64,000 nt of DNA from an uncultured Lachnospiraceae bacterium (GTDB lineage: Bacteria; Bacillota; Clostridia; Lachnospirales; Lachnospiraceae). How positions within the stretch are numbered: position 1 is the stretch's first letter; every line of letters begins with the position of its first letter. The stretch spans positions 1 through 64,000 of the forward strand of contig CAJTUC010000021.1 of NCBI GenBank assembly GCA_910579395.1, given 5' to 3'. Below are positions 33,674-41,506 of the stretch, in pieces. A program made the position numbers and the translations under genes. The notes under the pieces were generated by a model. It made no database searches, had not been told where the DNA came from, and was given only the letters and a program-made list of their open reading frames with translations.

Positions 33674-34003
33674 TCAGCAGTATTCCCGCATATTGATAAG
33701 ATTGTAATACGGAAGAGCTTTTTTGGTATATCCGTTCGTACAGATATGGATATTTTTCTGTTCTTCCTTTTTACATGCTTCGTCAAATACTTCCGAAAAG
33801 AATTTCTTTGAGAGTGAATCTGACGAATCCCGTTTGGACTGGTGTCTTTCATCGTCGGAAGATGCCTTCCGAAGACGCGGTATCACCGTGACCGCCTGAA
33901 CTTTATAAAGCTTGTCATATCCGTATGCTTCGAGTCCCTCCTTGGAATCAACTTTTTTTGTTCTATTATTTATATCGGCATAAAAAGACGGAAAATAAGA
34001 GCA
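33674..34003 (-). pseudogene. Small minus-strand coding remnant or gene with an unclear start
   Basis: The minus-strand frame from 34003 to the stop at 33674 looks coding: DSKEGLEAYGYDKLYKVQAV, then a Ser/Lys/Asp-rich linker and CTNGYTKKALPYYNLINMRE at the end. However, no ATG or TTG opens this frame; the only usual start is GTG 33886, which would drop the conserved-looking front part. An AAGGAGG at about 33945 lies inside the frame. Either the 5' part has been lost by a frameshift or a non-standard start is used. No function can be assigned. The rest of the 33582-34155 gap shows only the terminator at its left end and an AT-rich promoter-like stretch near 34060-34075. Confidence 0.4.
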
Positions 34004-34155
34004 TTAAAAAATAAATTTTCTGTCTATTCCGAGACGCTCTGACTTTTCTTTTCCTATAATATTTATTATAATGAGATGGAGAGAATACAAGCATTCTGCA
34101 TTTGTATTTGGATGTTTGTGGGTTTTACAATACTAGAAAGGGGCAGAGCAGCAAA

Positions 34156-34773
34156 ATGAAAGTCATATTAGTGAACGGGAGTTCCAGAAACAACGGATGC
34201 ACGCAGACCGCGCTGCAGGAGGTGGCACGGGCACTGCAGGAAGAGGGAATCGAGACAGAACACTTTTTTATCGGAAATGAGCCGCTTTCCGACTGTATTG
34301 CGTGCCGCAGGTGCAGGGAAATCGGGAAATGCGTGTTGGAAGACAGTGTCAACAGGTTTGTTGAAAAGGCAAGGGAATGCGATGGTTTTGTTTTTGGCTC
34401 ACCGGTGTATTATGCACATCCGAGCGGCAGGCTGTTAAGTTTTATGGACAGGGCGTTTTATTCCGGAGGGAGCGCATTTGCCTATAAGCCGGCGGCGGCC
34501 GTATTGAGTGCGAGAAGGGCAGGGACGACAGCATCCTTCGATGTGATCAATAAATATTTTACAATCTGTTCCATGCCGGTCGTTTCTTCTACATACTGGA
34601 ATCATGTATATGGGGCGCAGGCGGAGGAAGTGCTCCAGGATAAAGAAGGACTGATGACGATGTACAATATCGGCAAGAATATGGCCTGGCTGCTTAAATG
34701 TATCGCGCTCGGTAAAGAGAATGGCATTTTGCGGCCGGAGAACGAAAAAGTTTTAACGAACTTTATCCGTTAG
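34156..34773 (+). CDS. Flavodoxin-fold NAD(P)H-dependent oxidoreductase
   Basis: A 205-residue member of the NADPH-dependent FMN reductase / iron-sulfur flavoprotein family. The FMN phosphate loop is NGSSRNNGCTQTAL and a cysteine cluster CIACRRCREIGKC follows near residue 50, as in flavodoxin-fold proteins that may carry an Fe-S centre. FVFGSPVYYAHPSG forms the isoalloxazine site. The physiological substrate is unknown. ATG 34156 begins the family-typical MKVILVNGS; upstream in-frame TTG 34102 is unlikely. Confidence 0.9.
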   Translation: MKVILVNGSSRNNGCTQTALQEVARALQEEGIETEHFFIGNEPLSDCIACRRCREIGKCVLEDSVNRFVEKARECDGFVFGSPVYYAHPSGRLLSFMDRAFYSGGSAFAYKPAAAVLSARRAGTTASFDVINKYFTICSMPVVSSTYWNHVYGAQAEEVLQDKEGLMTMYNIGKNMAWLLKCIALGKENGILRPENEKVLTNFIR

Positions 34774-34834
34774 AAAAAAGCCGTAGGAAGAGCCGCGGCC
34801 TGAAAAATTGTTAAGATCAAAAGATCCAGAAAGA

Positions 34835-34891
34835 GGTTGACAAATGACTACCTTCCGTGTATGATGGAAGAAAGGTAGTCAAATGTCAACC
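34835..34891 (+). promoter_or_regulatory. Promoter overlapping a BlaI-type operator dyad
   Basis: TTGACA (34837-34842), 17 nt, TATGAT (34860-34865) forms a strong promoter. It sits inside a two-part dyad: GGTTGACA (34835-34842) pairs with TGTCAACC (34884-34891), and GACTACCTT (34846-34854) with AAGGTAGTC (34872-34880). Binding of the BlaI-type repressor encoded next would cover both promoter boxes, so autoregulation is likely. Confidence 0.8.
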
Positions 34892-34966
34892 TTTTTGCGC
34901 GAAAAGGAACAATAAGCTGTGTTTGAGATGCAGTCGTATTTTGAGGAAAACGAGAGGATATCACCG

Positions 34967-35341
34967 ATGATAAAATTATCAGAAGCCGAATGGAAAGTCA
35001 TGAATCTGCTGTGGGAAGAGGCACCGCAGACGATCATGCAGATCACGAATCATTTCAAGGAGACGACGGGCTGGACGAAGCACACGGTCATGACGTTTTT
35101 GCGCCGCATGGAGGAAAAGGGCGCCGTTCATTATGAAGATGGCGGGCGTGCCAAACAGTATTATCCCGATATCGAAAGGACGGAAGCTGCGCTTCAGGAA
35201 ACGGAAGAATTTCTTGATAAGGTATTCGGCGGCCGTCTTGGTCTGATGTTAAATACGATGGTGGAAAAGAAGGCTCTGTCCGATGCGGAAATTACAGAAC
35301 TGTACGGAATTTTGAAAAAGGCCGAGGAGGAAAAGCGATGA
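34967..35341 (+). CDS. BlaI/MecI-family transcriptional repressor
   Basis: 124 residues: a winged helix-turn-helix (LSEAEWKVMNLLWEEAPQTI, then TKHTVMTFLRRMEEKGAVHY) followed by a C-terminal dimerisation region. In BlaI/MecI, cleavage in that region by the partner BlaR1/MecR1 relieves repression. The partner gene overlaps by 4 nt. ATG 34967 follows GAGGATATCACCG; an in-frame GTG at 34919 is possible but less likely. The upstream dyad is its probable operator. Confidence 0.93.
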   Translation: MIKLSEAEWKVMNLLWEEAPQTIMQITNHFKETTGWTKHTVMTFLRRMEEKGAVHYEDGGRAKQYYPDIERTEAALQETEEFLDKVFGGRLGLMLNTMVEKKALSDAEITELYGILKKAEEEKR

Positions 35342-38058
35342 GAGATATTATCATTACATCTTCGATTCTGATACTGGCCGTGCTGCTGATACGCCGGCTG
35401 GTAAAGGGCAGGCTGGCGCCGATTCTGCAATATGGGCTCTGGCTTCCGGTGGTCTTTCGTCTGCTGTTTCCGATTCCGTTGTGGAGCAGTTCGTACAGCG
35501 TTTTGAATCTGATACCGGAAAGCGGGAGCAATGCCGGAATCGCAGGAGCTGCGGAAGATTTTGCGGGACAGTCCGCTTTGGATAAGGCGGAGGCCGCTCT
35601 AAAGAGTGGTGTGGAAGCCGGAAAAGAGACGGGAGCGGAAACGAAAGCGCCGGAAACGGAAAACGGTCTGGAAGGGGGAATAGGAGCGTCGGAACATGGA
35701 CAAGCTGAGGACCGTATGAATGCAGCAAAGGAAAGTGCCGCCGGAACGGATATTGACGGAAATGTTCAGCGCGGACAGGATAGTTCTTCTGCGCAGATGC
35801 TTTTTCTGATGAAATGTCTGCCCTATATCTGGGCGGCCGGAATACTGCTCGTCGGCGGCTATATGCTTATTTACCAGATCAAATGGAACGACTATCTGCG
35901 GACGAATAGAATACCGCTCAAGGGACGGAAAAAATACAGAGGTCTGAATGTCTATACGGTAGAAGGGCTGCCATCGCCCTGTCTGACGGGAAGGTGTATT
36001 TACCTGACCAAAGAGATGGCAGGAGAACCGGAGCGGTTAGAGCATATTTTGGCACATGAATACTGTCATTATAAACAGTTCGATTCCCTATGGGTCATTG
36101 TCAGGTGCGTTCTGACGGCGGTCTACTGGTTCCATCCGCTCGTATGGGCAGCGGCCTATGTCTCGAAACAGGACAGTGAACTCGCCTGTGATGCGGCGGC
36201 CATCCGCCTGCTGGGAGAAAAGGAGCGGCTCGCTTATGGAAAGACGCTGTTATGTCTGATTGCGGGGAAAGGCTATGACAGAAACCGCATCGGGCTCGTC
36301 TCTACCATGAGCGGCGGTGAGAAAGGCATCAAAGAGAGGATTTTCCGCATCGCCGGAAAAACGCAGTATATGGTGATAACGGCGGGCGTTGTCCTACTGT
36401 TCATCGCTGTGGTCGTCGCAGTCACTTTTTCCGGAACAAAGGAAGCGCAGGGACAGGACGGTCAGATGGGAGAGAGCGAGGACTTATCAGCGCTGACAGA
36501 CAGTGAAATCGGACAGGAGGGGGAATTGTCGGCGGAACAGGAAGCGGATCGGCAGATACCGCAGGAACTGTCAGCAGAACAGGAGGAGCAGCGGATACAG
36601 CAGGCATTGGAAGCGAAAATAGCAGAGGAGCGGGCACAGTTGGAAGCCTTAGAAACACAGAAGACAGAACTGGAAGTTGCGTTCAAAGATGAAGTAAGAG
36701 AACAGGCCATCTTGCAAAAACTGTCATCTTATGACAAGGATGTCCGTGTAGTCGGAGAAGGCACTATCGGGATTAACGGCGGGCTGAATCCTTCCGATTA
36801 TGTGCAGGATTATTATGAAAAGGGGGATGCGGCGTTAGACGAGGGAATGTATCTTCTGGAACGGCGCAAAGGCCCCGACGGTTCCGATATCAAAATTTAC
36901 GGGATGTATTCGAGAGAATACGGCTGTGAAGGCCTTAAAATCCTCATCGGGAATGATGTCAATGATTTTGATGAAGAATGGATTTTGTCATATATGCACG
37001 GTATGGAAGAGAACCTTCGTGTATACGAATCCACGGAAGACGGAATGCCACGGACTTTTGTCTGCAAAATGGTGGCGGAAAATACACAAGACAGGGAGTT
37101 CTGGAACCTTTATGTGGGCGATCGTTATGACACGGGAACGATAGAATTATATGTGGTCCGACCGGAGGAATTTCTGGAACAGATTAGGGAGCGGGTATAT
37201 TTTGAAATCGATACGGAAGAGAGCAGGATCAATGTTTATGATAACGGCAAAATGGTCGGTTCTGTTTCTGTGGAGGCTTCCGCAGAGGCAATGGAAAGCG
37301 TTGAAGAGGTAATCATAGGCGGAGTTGCCGCTGCCTGGGAACTCGGCAGCAGCGAGGAGGAGATTCGGATGCTGCTTCCAATCGGCCTGAAACGGAAAGC
37401 GACAGATGATATTTGGTATGGCAGACTGCCGCTTCTCAGCATCTCGGTATCATGCGGCAGCTTTGGGGACAGGAAAGCTGACATTGGCCAGGTATCGGTA
37501 GATACCGAGCATGTGCATGGTGGCCGGCAGCAGGGGACTTTGGAGCAATATTTGGAAGCAACGGGAGAAAATTCCGGGGATGCTGCCCAGGAGGAGAACT
37601 CTCAACAGAAGAATGCCGAAACGGATCTTCTGGCAGGGCAGTCCGATGACGGCGTTCATAATGATGTGGAAATTCAATATATCAATCCCTGTCCGTCCTA
37701 TACGCGGATTTCCGACTCCTTCGTCGTCAGAACGCATCCGGTGACAGGGGAAGAGAAGGCACATAACGGAATCGACTTTGCCGCGGAAAAAGGTGCAGAT
37801 GTGCTGGCGGCGGCGGACGGAACCGTCTATCGGACAGGGTTTGATTCCGCAAACGGGAATTATGTCATTCTGTATCATGCCTTGAGCGGAGAGTATACTT
37901 ATTATACGCATTGCCAGGAAATCCTGGTGACGGAAGGAAACAGCGTTATAGCAGGGCAGAAGATTGCTGCGGTCGGCAGTACCGGCCGCTCCACCGGCCC
38001 GCACCTGCATTTTGCGCTTAGCAGGAATGGGGAATATATTGAGCCTGCGTTCGGGTAG
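35338..38058 (+). CDS. BlaR1-type M56 metalloprotease with C-terminal M23 peptidase domain
   Basis: 906 residues. Membrane helices lie near 3-20, 30-48 and 155-180, with the M56 zinc site HEYCH (H240, E241, H244) and the downstream DSELACD. A helix near 343-365 leads out of the membrane to a coiled coil (about 420-460), a region of unclear fold, and a C-terminal M23/LytM domain (about 800-906) with HNGIDF, YYTHC and HLHFAL, the zinc-ligand motifs of lysostaphin-type endopeptidases. Classic BlaR1 ends in a penicillin-binding sensor; here a cell-wall hydrolase domain takes its place. It is coupled to the repressor by ATGA overlap. Confidence 0.88.
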   Translation: MRDIIITSSILILAVLLIRRLVKGRLAPILQYGLWLPVVFRLLFPIPLWSSSYSVLNLIPESGSNAGIAGAAEDFAGQSALDKAEAALKSGVEAGKETGAETKAPETENGLEGGIGASEHGQAEDRMNAAKESAAGTDIDGNVQRGQDSSSAQMLFLMKCLPYIWAAGILLVGGYMLIYQIKWNDYLRTNRIPLKGRKKYRGLNVYTVEGLPSPCLTGRCIYLTKEMAGEPERLEHILAHEYCHYKQFDSLWVIVRCVLTAVYWFHPLVWAAAYVSKQDSELACDAAAIRLLGEKERLAYGKTLLCLIAGKGYDRNRIGLVSTMSGGEKGIKERIFRIAGKTQYMVITAGVVLLFIAVVVAVTFSGTKEAQGQDGQMGESEDLSALTDSEIGQEGELSAEQEADRQIPQELSAEQEEQRIQQALEAKIAEERAQLEALETQKTELEVAFKDEVREQAILQKLSSYDKDVRVVGEGTIGINGGLNPSDYVQDYYEKGDAALDEGMYLLERRKGPDGSDIKIYGMYSREYGCEGLKILIGNDVNDFDEEWILSYMHGMEENLRVYESTEDGMPRTFVCKMVAENTQDREFWNLYVGDRYDTGTIELYVVRPEEFLEQIRERVYFEIDTEESRINVYDNGKMVGSVSVEASAEAMESVEEVIIGGVAAAWELGSSEEEIRMLLPIGLKRKATDDIWYGRLPLLSISVSCGSFGDRKADIGQVSVDTEHVHGGRQQGTLEQYLEATGENSGDAAQEENSQQKNAETDLLAGQSDDGVHNDVEIQYINPCPSYTRISDSFVVRTHPVTGEEKAHNGIDFAAEKGADVLAAADGTVYRTGFDSANGNYVILYHALSGEYTYYTHCQEILVTEGNSVIAGQKIAAVGSTGRSTGPHLHFALSRNGEYIEPAFG

Positions 38059-38160
38059 GCAGTAAGATAGTAATCGTTTTACCGCTATTATTTTGTGTGT
38101 CGAACCATAAGTTGGTATCGGTAATTACGGATTAAGAAAGCAATGCTGAAATATAAAGTG

Positions 38161-38215
38161 CAAAGCTGTATACGAGATTCATGTACACGGTTCAATGGGA
38201 GGGGCGGGGAAAATA
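38161..38215 (+). other. Possible group II intron remnant
   Basis: The stretch GCTGTATACGAGATTCATG followed by TACACGGTTCAATGGGAGG resembles the stem with CACGGTTC-tgtGAGAGG that is common in bacterial group II introns. Nothing else of an intron (maturase, domain V) is visible here, so this would be a short relic. The rest of the 38059-38322 gap is AT-rich. Confidence 0.35.
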
Positions 38216-38236
38216 TTTAAATTGTGAAAAAATCTC

Positions 38237-38264
38237 TTGTAATAAAAAGAAATAACGGTATAAT
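38237..38264 (+). promoter_or_regulatory. Promoter of the RloA/RloB pair
   Basis: TTGTAA (38237-38242), 16 nt, TATAAT (38259-38264), about 58 nt upstream of the first gene. Confidence 0.6.
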
Positions 38265-38322
38265 TGTACTTGCGGCATCATAAAATAACTCATATAAGAG
38301 AAAAAAACGTGAGGTAAACATA

Positions 38323-39687
38323 ATGTTGATGAGATTTACAGTATCTAATTTTTTGTCATTTGGCTATAAATCAAATGAAAGCGGTGCGGTTGTTCCGACA
38401 GAATATCATTTATATGCAGGAAAATCAGAACAGCATAAAGAAAGGATTATTCATTATAAGGAACGAAAGGTACTAAAATTTTCTTCGATATATGGAGCCA
38501 ATGCATCAGGAAAGACGAATTTAATCACTGCGATTGATGCAGGAAAACAAATTGTGCTAAATACAATGGATAAGGTGGATTTTCGGGATAAATTTTGCAG
38601 GAGCAATTATGCGAATGGGGATGCCCCAACATTGTTTGAATACGAATTTACGGTTGGAGACAGATGCATGGCATATGGGTTTACAGTCAATTTGAAAAAT
38701 AATACTGTTTTATCAGAATGGTTATATGAAATGAGAACTGATGAAGAATATGTTATATTTGAGAGAGTAGTAGAAGAGGAAAAGTATTATTTCGATGAAG
38801 ATTTATTTAGGAACGAGGAGAATAGAGAACAATTTCATTTTTTCATAAAAGATGCAAATCGTATTTATACAACATTGCTTTTGTACGAAATAAAAAGAAG
38901 AAAAATGGATGATGCCGATTTTTATATTTTCAATAAAGTATATGAGTGGTTTGAATATAAATTGAACGTAATTTATCCAGAAACGAAAATAGGTGCAAGT
39001 TATTTTCTATTTGGAAGTGACAATCAGAAATTAGTTAATATTTTAAAATATTTGGATACGGGTATAACGGATTATAGTATGCGGGTGATGAACGAAGCTG
39101 CATTTAAAGAATATTTTCCCGATGAATCGTTAGCAGAAAAATTTTTACGAAAGCCGGATGTTGATAAAAATATTAAAGCCAAAAGTATTCTCAAATTTGG
39201 GGATACATTGTTTGCGTTAGAATATGATGAAACTGGAGCAAAAAAAATTGCAAAATTATTGTTCCAGCATGGAGCGGATGAAAGTAAATATGAATATGGA
39301 GAAGAGTCTGACGGGACGCAGAGACTTATTGAATTGTTAGACGTAATTTTAAATGATGATGAAGATAAAGTATTTATTATTGATGAATTGAATCGGAGTC
39401 TTCATCCGCAGATGACAATTAAATTTGTAGAAACGTTCTTGAAATTTTCAGAGAAGAAAACGACACAGTTGATCATTACAACACATGAATCAAATTTAAT
39501 GGATTTAAATATTCTCCGTAGAGATGAAATTTGGTTTGCAGTGAAAGAAAATAATAATACGAGTTTGTATACTTTGGAAAAATTCAAGATCAGGTATGAT
39601 AAAGTGGTAGCCAAAGATTATCTTGCAGGCAGGTATGGTGCTGTTCCGGTATTTAAAGATTTTGAATATGTATGGGGGCAGGATTAG
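38323..39687 (+). CDS. RloA/AbiLi-type AAA ATPase of a two-gene defence system
   Basis: 454 residues with an ABC/SMC-like ATPase layout: N-terminal FTVSNFLSFGYK, Walker A GANASGKTN (58-66), then a signature-like SDGTQRLIELLDVIL, Walker B KVFIIDELNRSLHP, and a switch histidine in IITTHESNLMD. The Walker B is followed by the NRSLHP form typical of RloA and AbiL ATPases. Such ATPases pair with RloB proteins in phage-defence systems; one is encoded directly downstream with 16-nt overlap. AT-rich codon use sets both genes apart from their neighbours, a sign of transfer. The ribosome binding site is GAGGTAAACATA. Confidence 0.87.
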   Translation: MLMRFTVSNFLSFGYKSNESGAVVPTEYHLYAGKSEQHKERIIHYKERKVLKFSSIYGANASGKTNLITAIDAGKQIVLNTMDKVDFRDKFCRSNYANGDAPTLFEYEFTVGDRCMAYGFTVNLKNNTVLSEWLYEMRTDEEYVIFERVVEEEKYYFDEDLFRNEENREQFHFFIKDANRIYTTLLLYEIKRRKMDDADFYIFNKVYEWFEYKLNVIYPETKIGASYFLFGSDNQKLVNILKYLDTGITDYSMRVMNEAAFKEYFPDESLAEKFLRKPDVDKNIKAKSILKFGDTLFALEYDETGAKKIAKLLFQHGADESKYEYGEESDGTQRLIELLDVILNDDEDKVFIIDELNRSLHPQMTIKFVETFLKFSEKKTTQLIITTHESNLMDLNILRRDEIWFAVKENNNTSLYTLEKFKIRYDKVVAKDYLAGRYGAVPVFKDFEYVWGQD

Positions 39688-40448
39688 TTTTGGAAAGATT
39701 AAATTTGAGAACACCTAAGCCCTATCATTTTGAGAGTGAATCGGAAACAATAGAACCTAGAATTCGATTTTATTGTGTTTCAGAAGGGGCAACGGAAGAA
39801 TCCTATTTTTATGGGATTCGAAATAATAAAATTGAACTTCATATAAAGAATGATGTTTTTATTGAGGTAATCGAAAAACAGGAAGGGCAGGAGACATTGA
39901 GTCATCCGATGCAATTGGTAAAGGCTTGTTTGTTTCAAATGGGGCGTATTGATTTAGAGGGAAATCAAATTCCAGAAGACAAGTGGAAAGAAAATTGTAA
40001 ATGGAATGACTTTGATATGTATATAGACAAGGTATGCATTATTTTCGACAGAGATTATAGAAAGCTGGAAGAATCTCTGGATACAATTTTTGATTTATGC
40101 AGTCAGCATGGAATTAGTGTGATCATGTCAAATCCTAACTTTGAACTATGGCTATTGATGCACTTTCCCAATATAAAGCAATATTCATCAGAAATGCTTC
40201 TTGAAAATAAAAAAAATTTGCGTCATCAGTTATTTCAAGATGCATCAATAAAAAAGAAATATCTGGAAATACTTGTTTCTCAAAATGCGGATGGATATTC
40301 CAAAGGAAGCAGGATAAGATTTGAAAGATTTCTTCCTCTTGTAGATAATGCTGTCGAACAGGCAAAGTTGTATAGCGAGGATTCAAGAGACCTAATAAAC
40401 GAATTAGGTACCTCGGTGGGAAAATTGATTGAATCGATGAGATCGTAG
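39672..40448 (+). CDS. RloB-family protein (AbiLii-type, Toprim-like)
   Basis: 258 residues. The segment IRFYCVSEGATEESYFYGI carries the EGxTE..YF pattern of RloB proteins, and VCIIFDRDYRK supplies the D.D motif of a Toprim-like fold; NPNFELWLLMHF is also typical. The likely activity is nucleic-acid cleavage triggered with the ATPase partner, as proposed for AbiL-type abortive infection; this is from family knowledge, not shown here. It overlaps the ATPase gene by 16 nt. Confidence 0.87.
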   Translation: MGAGLVLERLNLRTPKPYHFESESETIEPRIRFYCVSEGATEESYFYGIRNNKIELHIKNDVFIEVIEKQEGQETLSHPMQLVKACLFQMGRIDLEGNQIPEDKWKENCKWNDFDMYIDKVCIIFDRDYRKLEESLDTIFDLCSQHGISVIMSNPNFELWLLMHFPNIKQYSSEMLLENKKNLRHQLFQDASIKKKYLEILVSQNADGYSKGSRIRFERFLPLVDNAVEQAKLYSEDSRDLINELGTSVGKLIESMRS

Positions 40449-40474
40449 CTGTGTCTTTTCCATCCGGAGCTAAA

Positions 40475-40525
40475 GTCAGGCGTCAATCAAAGCCTGACCA
40501 CGGTCAAAATTGAAAGCAGGATAAG
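40475..40525 (+). terminator. Weak terminator-like hairpin after the defence pair
   Basis: GTCAGGC (40475-40481) and GCCTGAC (40492-40498) form a stem with a 10-nt loop; a T-rich stretch follows about 25 nt later, so it is not a textbook terminator. Confidence 0.4.
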
Positions 40526-40532
40526 ATTTTTA

Positions 40533-41372
40533 TTATACCGCGGCGTGCTCTTTTCGGAATTCCCGCGGACTGTTCCCGGATATTTTCCTGAATATGGTGC
40601 AGAAGTAGTTTGGATTGCAAAATCCGAGCTTTTCCGAAATCTGTGAAACGGAAAACTTTGTATTCGTGAGCATGTTCTGGGCCAGGCGTATTTTGTAGCA
40701 ATGCAGGTAGGTCTTATAAGAAGAACCCACGCATTCATGGAAGCGTTTCATAAAATGGGATTCCGATAATCCGGCGAGAGCGGCCAGCGTTTCAATGGAA
40801 GGATTTTCGGCATAATGAAGATCCAGATAAACCAATACCTCATTGATTGCCTTATCCTGAATGTTCAGTTTTGCATCTGCGGATTCCGCTGCTTTTCCTT
40901 CCCTTAATAACGTAATGATCAGACGGCCGAGGATTCCCTCGATGATAAATTCCGAGTTCGAATCGTAATGTTCATATTCGTAAAGCATATCGTCAAACAT
41001 CTGTTGTACTTTCTTCTGACACGCCGGAGATAATTCATAGCATAAATGCGACATAACATGATGAAAATTCTTTTCCCCAATCTGTTCCATGCAGCGTTTT
41101 GCAATCTTGGGCGTAAATTTCATGCCATATCTTTTGTAGGGGGCATCGGACAGAGCATAGGTACGGTGATAAACGCCGATTGTCATCGGCGTCACGTTTC
41201 CGGCATGAATGAAGCTGATTTTTTCCGGAGTGATAGTCTGGCGGTCACCGCTCACGATAAAGCCGATTCCATAAAAATCCTCATAGATATCGATTGCGCG
41301 CATGACATAAGTGGATGGTTTTTCGATGTATTCAACATGGACATTAAATCCTTTTTTCAGCGGCATGGGCAT
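40533..41372 (-). CDS. AraC-family transcriptional regulator
   Basis: 279 residues: an N-terminal ligand-binding region (1-165) resembling AraC-associated effector domains, and a C-terminal helix-turn-helix pair (IETLAALAGLSESHFMKRFH, then VSQISEKLGFCNPNYFCTIF). It is transcribed divergently from a two-gene ABC exporter, with 134 nt between the start codons, so it probably controls that exporter. The first codons are MPMPLKKGF behind GGAGGAAAAC. Confidence 0.93.
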   Translation of the reverse strand: MPMPLKKGFNVHVEYIEKPSTYVMRAIDIYEDFYGIGFIVSGDRQTITPEKISFIHAGNVTPMTIGVYHRTYALSDAPYKRYGMKFTPKIAKRCMEQIGEKNFHHVMSHLCYELSPACQKKVQQMFDDMLYEYEHYDSNSEFIIEGILGRLIITLLREGKAAESADAKLNIQDKAINEVLVYLDLHYAENPSIETLAALAGLSESHFMKRFHECVGSSYKTYLHCYKIRLAQNMLTNTKFSVSQISEKLGFCNPNYFCTIFRKISGNSPREFRKEHAAV

Positions 41373-41506
41373 GAAGCGTTTTCCTCCTGGCAGTTTTCCG
41401 CTTTTCCGGTGTCGTATTCTGATAATATATTTACATAGAAATCAATCAAATTCAAGAGAAAAATGAAGGAAAACTATATAAAAATACTGTATAGTGGTTG
41501 AAGGCG

